Positions 57,610-64,000 of a stretch of DNA of 64,000 nt are shown piece by piece; position 1 is the first letter of the stretch; each line of letters starts with the position of its first letter. Source of the stretch: Grammothele lineata. Its lineage: Eukaryota; Basidiomycota; Agaricomycetes; Polyporales; Polyporaceae. Location: positions 231,809-295,808 of the forward strand of contig NDFF03000328.1 of assembly GCA_002150815.3 (NCBI GenBank), read 5' to 3'. Position numbers and translations under genes: made by a program. The notes beneath the pieces are model-generated. The model did not search any database. It was not told the origin of the DNA and saw nothing but the letters and a program-made list of their open reading frames with translations.

Positions 57610-59113
57610 AACCCGACGGGGCGGGGGCATAGCGGTACGGGTGCAGGGGCGGTGCACCTCTTGCCCTTAGGACGCGAGGTCCTCAGGCTATATGGTGGGG
57701 AAATGGGCGTGGCACGCGGCAGCTGCATGGACGCGTCTTCTATTTGGACGGGCTGAGCAGAGGCGCGCGGCTGGCCGATTTTTGCACGAACGCCCTGACC
57801 ATAGAACAAGTGCTCACTCTCCTGCGCACTCGCCTCAATGTTACCGATGCTTTCTCAATTGCACAAAGGGAGATAAACTTGGATACTCGGAGCCAACATG
57901 CGCCTATGACCGTTCTCTGCCTCGCCCCTTATCCAGCATAGTCCAGCACCGATCGCACCGGGGTCTCCGCTGAACGGGTTCTATAGGAATCATCTAAGCA
58001 TGGGGTATGCGATTTCGTCCAAAAAGGCTGGACGCTGTGGCATTGCCTCATGCCACTGCAGACCTCGCGCGTTGCGAGAACAGAGCGCACCGCAACGGCG
58101 ATACGAGGCGTTCAGGCGGTCCGTTGGCGAGCATGCTCCGAAAGGGGGAGGACGTCCACCGGCAGTGCGGGGATACAGTCAAATTAGACTCTGCAGCCTG
58201 GGAGGAAAGGCAGTGGAAGGCTGCTGGACGCGCACAGAGGGCGACGACTTTGGCCGTATTCCAAGATCTGTAGGGCGAAAACTCACGGAGAGCGATCTGC
58301 GTCATGGAATGGGAGGTATTGAGGTAGTGGTAAACTGGGGCGGCCGTTGGAACCAATGAGATTAACATTTTGGTCCGCCGGTACAATATACGAAACATTT
58401 AGGTTGTGTTCGCGTTCCCAATGGGTTCTACTAACGGCACAGCCAACCTCGTAGCGCGTCCTGGTACAGCGCACAGGTTCAAAGATAGGTAGCAGAGCTC
58501 CGCCTGACAAGCACGACACAGAGATGAGGGGAACGAGGCGAGCGTATGCGCGATAGGCGGGACGTAAGGAGAAACCGCTATCGTACGGCGTCCTCGGGTG
58601 CACATCCACGCCCCGTGCGCTCGGAGGAAACGTGGCTGTCATACACGCAGCCACGGCCTTCCACGACCTGTAGCTCGCACATGCTCTGCTTTCCGGAGTC
58701 CTTGCACAACAGAAGGGCTATTAGACGGTCCTTTCAGCGCCCACATGACGAGCGGAGTAGGTTCGCAAGGCCGTGCTATCTTTCGTGGTATTGCAGGAGA
58801 CGGCAGGCATTTCACTAGTGGACATGCCCTTTGCCTCCGTCTCCGCCGCCTTCTTGTGATTCTGCTATCGCAATGAAGAGTGCGACCGGTCCGTTAGACA
58901 TTGCCCACGGCGCATGGAGGTCGAGTGACGTCAACGGAGCACAGCATACGGTCCCTCCATGTCTCTCTCTGTTCTCAGACATCGAACGGAGCTGTTCCGA
59001 GGCTATTGGGCCTCCACCACGCCCCCGAACCCCTGGAGCCCACACGATAAGCGTCTCAGGCGGTGGCGGACTGCCTTCCTCTCAGCATTCGCCATCGACA
59101 CGATGACGTGCGC

Positions 59114-59195
59114 GCGATGCGATCGTCACTCAGTGACTTGACCGCACAATCACCCGTGAGTCGTCTTCGCCCGCCCGCCCACACACGCATCTCCC
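59114..59195. repeat. 82-base block identical in both duplication copies, copy B
   Basis: Identical to 53512-53593. Confidence 0.7.
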
Positions 59196-60579
59196 AGAAC
59201 TGTTTCCCAGCCTGAGCACCGCATCTTCGCCCCGCCCCTACCTGCCCGCCCGCCCACACGAAGCAACGTCCGCGCGCACTGGCGGGTTGGCATGAGCAGT
59301 ACCAGAGCGACGACCGTACGTGCCACACATCCCTGTGTACGCACACGCACGGCCGTCGCCCTTCCCCCTCGCCTCATGTCATTTAGAACAAGGTCACGTA
59401 CGTACGATGCGTATCGCCAGCTGAAGAGGCGTCGTCGGAGCGACAGCGATCCCCTGTTCCTGTACGCACCGGATGCGTAGCGCGTACGCGTACGCGACCG
59501 GCGTTTGCGGATGCAGAGGCACGTCCAAGCAGAGACCGATGAGCTTAAGTGGCACGGATGACGTTATCGGGCTCGTCTTCGCTTCTTCCCTCGCCGTTGT
59601 GTGCCGCCGGTAACGCCAGTAGTCAATTGCGCTTCGGGGGTTCCGCCTCCGACGGAGAGTTTGGGAACTCGGGCGAAAATACCAGCAGTTGGATTGAATA
59701 CGGGTCCTCGTCGCATCGCAGGGGCCTTCCTCCTGGCGTACAGTGAATTCCGGAAGACGATCCCGCCGAAGAAGTACAGTAACAGGAAGTGTCAAATAAA
59801 CTTACAGACAGCGCAGTTCGCTCTGCTGTAGCCCGACCAGGCGCCCTCCGGCACGTCCATCCCCGACCTCGACCCGTATTCCGGACCCGCTCATCCCGGA
59901 GCCAGGAAGCTCCACCCGTAGAGAAGACGTAGACACAGCAGAAGACCGTCCATTCGCAGGCGGGCGTAAACCAGGGGGCGGCGGTGTCACGCCCGCCTCT
60001 CTCGGAACCGTAAGTGCGCAGTTCAAGTCAGATTGCAGCAGCCTTGAGTTTCCAAGCGGCAGGATCTGCGGCGGCGAGAACGCGGTCCAGACAACAAGTG
60101 TACATTCGAAGAGAAGTATAGCGAAGGCACAGGAAGGGTTCGGGTACAGAAGAAGCGAAGGGGATAGAGGGGACACGTCGACGTAGTGGTGGTGGTCAGG
60201 GGCCAAGCACTCAATATGTTTGGCGCCCGTGCCACAGCAACGCAGTCGGGGTCCGCTCGAAGCATGTGAAACATGCTAAGAAGCGACAGCAGAACGGGGC
60301 CCGTAGTCCTGGGTATTTACATGTATGTAGGGATTATGAGAGAAGTAAAGGTATGGCGAGTATGCTGGAAAGCGAGTGTTGGTACATTAGATTGAACGAT
60401 AGGGGGTACGAGAGCATAGCAACGTGGAGGCGGGCATGAGTGTATGGGAGCAGGTGCATGATGTACGGTGTATGTATGCAATACGATAAGATCAGAGCAG
60501 GATCGAAGAGTCGCGATCAAGTCGACGATAAGTTAGAGAAAGAGCGAGTCGGGTGGAAGACGACAAACAGAAAACAAGA

Positions 60580-62971
60580 TCACAGATGAATGGGCTGAGA
60601 AAGATCCTGCCACAACCCTTCAGCACTCAAAACGAACATAACACAAAAACCATAAACTCACAATCCGATGCTGCGCACCCAACTGCGGCTCCGACACGTT
60701 CACGAAGTCGTACAAGTCCAGCGGGTGTCCCCCCTCGGCCTCAGCGGTAGGGGCGGGCTCGAGCTGCCCGCCATGTGGCCGCTCCGCGAGCGTCGACGCG
60801 GCGCTCTCGGCGGAGGTGGAGGCGGAGGCGGAGGATGGGGACGGCTCGTGCTTGTGCTTGCGCTTCCAGCTGAGCTTGCGCTTCTGTGCGAACTCGTGTG
60901 TCTTCTCCGAGTGCTGGTACATCTTGTATCTGTGGCGGGACCGCCGTCAGCGAGATCAGGACTAGGGTATATGCGCGTGGGACTCACGTTAGGCCGTGTA
61001 AGAGCTTGCCGATGGGCTGGTGAGGGTCGAGTCCTAAGCCGACGCTGTCAGCAACGCCGAAGGAAGGGTCCAGTAGGACGGTACGCACTCAAAATTTCGA
61101 TGAGCCATTGGGTGAACGAGCTCTTCCTCGACTCCCACGTCTGCTGCGAGTCCTGACACGACGAGATTGACAGCTAACCCACCACACCCAATTAGCTTCC
61201 TCCAGAAACGAGAAAACACCAGGGAGACGAAACACGCACCACAGTCGCCCCAGCCTCCGGCTTCTCCGCCATACTACAAAACCCATTACACGGGCTCTCG
61301 CCCATCGACGTCGGTGACGCGCACCGCTGCTCGATCCCGAACGCCTCCCCTTCCCTGTCCCCGTCGCCCTCCGCGATCGACAACGACAACGACATCGACG
61401 ACGGGCCCGCCTCGCCCTCAACGACCTGGGCGAGGCTCTGCGACGGGCCCGTGCCCTGCCGTACAGACGAACGGCGACTCCGGACCGAGTAGCGGCGTTT
61501 GCCTTTGCCGGCGGATGTGACGTCGACGGAGGTGTTGACGACTTCAACTTCGGCGTCGCTCACGCGGCGGCGTTGGTAGATGCGTACGCTGCAGAGCCCG
61601 GTGGAGTTCTCTGTGCGGTGTGGGGAGACGGGGGGGATTGCGTGAGCGGGAGTCGTGGACAGAGGGACGGAGAGGGGGGATCGGCGGTGGACGCGAACAG
61701 GATAGGGTTGGGAGTGTGGACGCGGGAACTTACCTCGCGACCGGCCGGGTTGAGAAGACGAGCTGCCGTTTGTGCCTTGCTCGTGCTCGAGGCTATCGGG
61801 ATGCGAGTGCCTCTTCGTGATGACCCGTACCCCGGATTGGCTCACGTCTGCCCCACACCGCAAAACAGGTATCAGTTAGCTTCCGTTAACCCGGAACCGC
61901 GAACCGCGCGCCGCAGCGCCGATCCACCACACGCACGCATCCGCGGCCGCAGACAAAAGAAGCACTCACGCTGCCCATCCCGCCTCCTCACTCGCTGCCA
62001 CAGCGTCCTGTACCGCCTGAACCCAGGACTCGTCCACGGAAAGTAGATATTGTTGCACAGGTAGTGGTCGAGGTCGAGCATGGTGCCCGAATGGCACGAG
62101 TCGAAGATAGCGGTGAGGTGCGCGCCGACGGGGAGGGCGTCGACGAGTCGCCGGCGCAGCTCGTTGTCGATGATCATGCGGCGCCCTGTGGTTTCGACGT
62201 CGGTGCCAATGTGGCGGGCGTGATCGACGGGGACGATGACTGGTGAGGGGGGGTAAGCGGGTGATGCGTGCGCATGGAAGGGAGAGGGAGGGGGGAGAGT
62301 AGGGAAGAGACTAGAGCGGGGACGAGAGACGTACATTCGTCGAACCCGTCGTCTTCTTCTGGAGTCCGGGATTCCACTTGGCCGGAGTGGCCGGAGTCTA
62401 AACCGCGTATGATGAGCATGAGAAGACGAAGGTGAAGAGAGGGGGAAGGAATGGGGACGAGGGGGGTGATCTTGGCTTCGCACGCGTATGCAGAGAAGAG
62501 AGACATACAGAAGAAAACGTATCTGTTCCCCGCCTTCGCGCCTTGCACCAGCTTGCGGATCTGATAGAGCTGCCCAGCATCATCAATCCACATGTCGACG
62601 ACAGAAGAGCAAAAGAAATACGCACGATGTTTGCCCGCGTCGGCACAAGATGGGGCAACGTCCCCTCCTCGTCCAGCATCATGGTGATGTTCTCCGGGAG
62701 GTACCCATACTTCTCTACCGAGTCCCCGGCGTAAGCATGATGCGCTCCCCCAACAGCCATTCAACGACAGCGACATCAACGCACCAGTCAACAACTTCCG
62801 GAACTCCTTCGTGTCCTCGCGCGCCCGCCGGAGCGGGGGGTACTCCGAGTCCTTGGGCGCGCTCGAGTAATTCGCGCCGATGAGCAGCGCGAACTTGTCT
62901 TCTGGCGGGGCAGGCTCGGGCTTGGGCGTCGAGCGACGGCGGAGGGTGATACGGGGGCCGATCTTCACCAT
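60580..62971 (-). CDS. Metacaspase MC4 with canonical catalytic core (caspase family, C14)
   Basis: Eleven exons on minus: 62971-62785, 62714-62626, 62569-62509, 62397-62335, 62239-61970, 61847-61734, 61610-61240, 61173-61089, 61033-60988, 60929-60662, 60606-60580, in phase, about 526 aa. The core has DKFALLIGANY, KYGYLPENITMMLDEEG, FFYSGHSGQ (His116), DDGFDEFIVPVDHARH and [18 protein letters not shown] (Cys182). This is the normal metacaspase arrangement, with the acidic PVD segment between His and Cys that MC1-MC3 lack. There is no Q/N-rich prodomain; the N-terminus is short, basic and Pro-rich (MVKIGPRITLRRRSTP). The C-terminal part is longer than in MC1-MC3 and includes SLSLSIAEGDGD and a charged KRKLSWKRKHKHEP stretch. 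The intron that splits DN|ELRR in MC1-MC3 is absent and the LGS micro-exon is fused (SEPQLGAQ). MC4 is probably the ancestral-type copy from which the others arose. Confidence 0.85.
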
Positions 62972-63666
62972 GGCGAGACTCTGAGCGTGGGTGGTGGGGG
63001 AAGCGGGGGCGATGGGGTGAGGGGGAATGTCACGGCGTAGGGGGAATGTCGAGGACGTCAAGCAGACATGGGGGGTGAACGCGACGAGGATGGCACCGTC
63101 CGGGGAGGCGGAGGTTATGTACCTAGTCGAAGGGGGGACAGGAGGCGCGGGACCGAGGGCTGATGCTTCACAGGCGAGTGCGGTGTCGGCCTGGGGGAAC
63201 CGTGGAGCAGCTGAGGGTACGGTCGAGCGCTGTCCGAGGTCGACTCGTAACGCTGTACCAGCCGCGAAGCAAGAGGCTGGGGGACTCGGGTGAGAAGACG
63301 AGGTCGAAGGCGACGCTGGTGCGCAAGAGGAGGCGCGGCAGGAGATCTGTGGGAGGCTTGCAGTCCGACATCATGGCGAGGGACGCGGGCAATGACATGA
63401 CAGGTCAATCAAAGGACGAATTCAGTCTAGCGCGATTCAATTCGCGAATTTCGCGCCCCTTCCAAAGGCGGAGAGGAGACGCCCGTCGCTCTGTGGCCGC
63501 CTTCCTTCGATCCCTGACGTGGGCGCACTTCCATCGCAGCAACACCGCGCGCACCCGCACTCCTTCCTTTGTCCTTGCGCCAAGCACCGCACCCGACGCG
63601 CCGTTTGACACAGCGCAGCGCTTCTCTTCAAGATGAACCTTCCTCTCGTCGCGCGCTCGTGTACAG
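62972..63666. other. Divergent intergenic region between MC4 and the last gene
   Basis: About 700 bases. No clear TATA box. Open frames of up to 157 aa on both strands are compositional. Confidence 0.35.
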
Positions 63667-64000
63667 ATGTTTCGCAATCAAAGACTCGCCATCGGAGGGC
63701 GCACAGCCCGACAACCACTCGGACGCCAGGCCAGCTATCTATCCAACGACGCCCGACGTGCGAGCGTTTTCCGTCACGTCCATCCCGCCACAGGTATGTA
63801 GGCCCTCGCCTCTACTTCCGCCGACCCGGGGGCGTAAGTCTGTTCACGATTCACGATTCCTAGCGTCAGGCGACGGCGCACGACGATGTCGTGTTCCGGA
63901 GACGCGCGCGCGCGAAGCAGACTCTCAAACAGCGAAGGCATCTGCAGGCCACTTATCTGTATCGCCGATGTCACCCCTTGTGCTTCTTCTGCTAGCCTTT
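63667..64000 (+). CDS. Possible 5' part of an unrecognised gene, runs off the window
   Basis: ATG at 63667 opens an Arg/Gln-rich exon (MFRNQRLAIGGRTARQP) to 63793. A 70-nt GT-AG intron (GTATGT to TTCCTAG, 63794-63863) joins it in phase to a second open exon that reaches the window end. An upstream ATG at 63633 in another frame is an alternative start. The N-terminus could be a mitochondrial targeting sequence by composition, but I recognise no family and the evidence is only splice and frame logic. Confidence 0.3.

Larger units (their letters stand above)
55151..60506. repeat. Tandem segmental duplication, copy B
   Basis: Second head-to-tail copy of the metacaspase-plus-upstream segment. Its left edge follows directly on the right edge of copy A, so the junction is intact at about 55150. 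The right edge lies just downstream of the MC4 stop, at about 60506, where similarity to 54950-55150 ends. Confidence 0.8.
57479..60579. other. Long intergenic part of copy B
   Basis: Counterpart of 51745-55150, with the MC3 promoter at its left. No recognised gene; see the copy A entry for frames that shift between copies. Confidence 0.4.

Noticed and set aside
1..64000. Transposon, CRISPR array, rRNA or prokaryotic gene cluster
   Set aside because: No transposase, reverse transcriptase or long terminal repeats, no regular spacer-repeat pattern and no rRNA-like sequence were found by eye.

Overview
This window looks like nuclear DNA from a filamentous basidiomycete, probably an Agaricomycete. 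The reasons are genes broken by many short GT-AG introns (about 50-120 nt), TATA boxes 70-270 bp upstream of start codons, and gene families typical of mushroom-forming fungi (DUF6699 proteins, GH5 subfamily 9 glucanases, DUF4139 proteins, F-box proteins). No prokaryotic operon, rRNA, tRNA, CRISPR array or recognisable transposase was seen. The species cannot be named from the sequence alone.

Layout. 1-3.1 kb has no recognisable gene. 3.1-4.5 kb (+) is a DUF6699 gene. 7.3-9.2 kb (+) is an intact six-exon GH5 exo-beta-1,3-glucanase. 9.5-10.2 kb (-) is a three-exon single-pass membrane protein. 11.0-15.4 kb (-) is the mitochondrial DNA polymerase gamma. 16.5-17.3 kb (+) and 22.85-24.2 kb (-) are two further DUF6699 genes, with a 5.5 kb gene-poor stretch between them. 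24.2-30.2 kb is GC-rich and repeat-bearing, with no convincing gene. 30.2-32.0 kb (+) is an F-box protein. 33.4-34.9 kb (-) is a truncated or decaying DUF4139 gene. 35.5-36.8, 43.1-44.0 and 45.4-46.2 kb (-) are three more DUF6699 genes. A four-gene metacaspase array, all on the minus strand, occupies 39.3-41.5 (MC1), 49.6-51.7 (MC2), 55.3-57.5 (MC3) and 60.6-63.0 kb (MC4). The window ends in what may be the 5' part of a plus-strand gene.

The most notable part is 35-63 kb, where tandem metacaspases sit beside a cluster of DUF6699 paralogues. MC1-MC3 share a common exon-intron plan, including a 21-nt and a 27-nt terminal exon, but have lost about 13 residues between the catalytic His and Cys compared with MC4, which has a canonical metacaspase core. 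MC2 and MC3 lie in two head-to-tail copies of a 5.4-5.7 kb segment (about 49.45-55.15 and 55.15-60.51 kb). The housekeeping genes (polymerase gamma, GH5) sit to the left, so the right half reads as a fast-evolving, duplication-driven island. Any joint role of metacaspases and DUF6699 proteins, for example in cell death or self/non-self recognition, is a hypothesis. Exon boundaries were derived by hand from splice consensus and reading phase.
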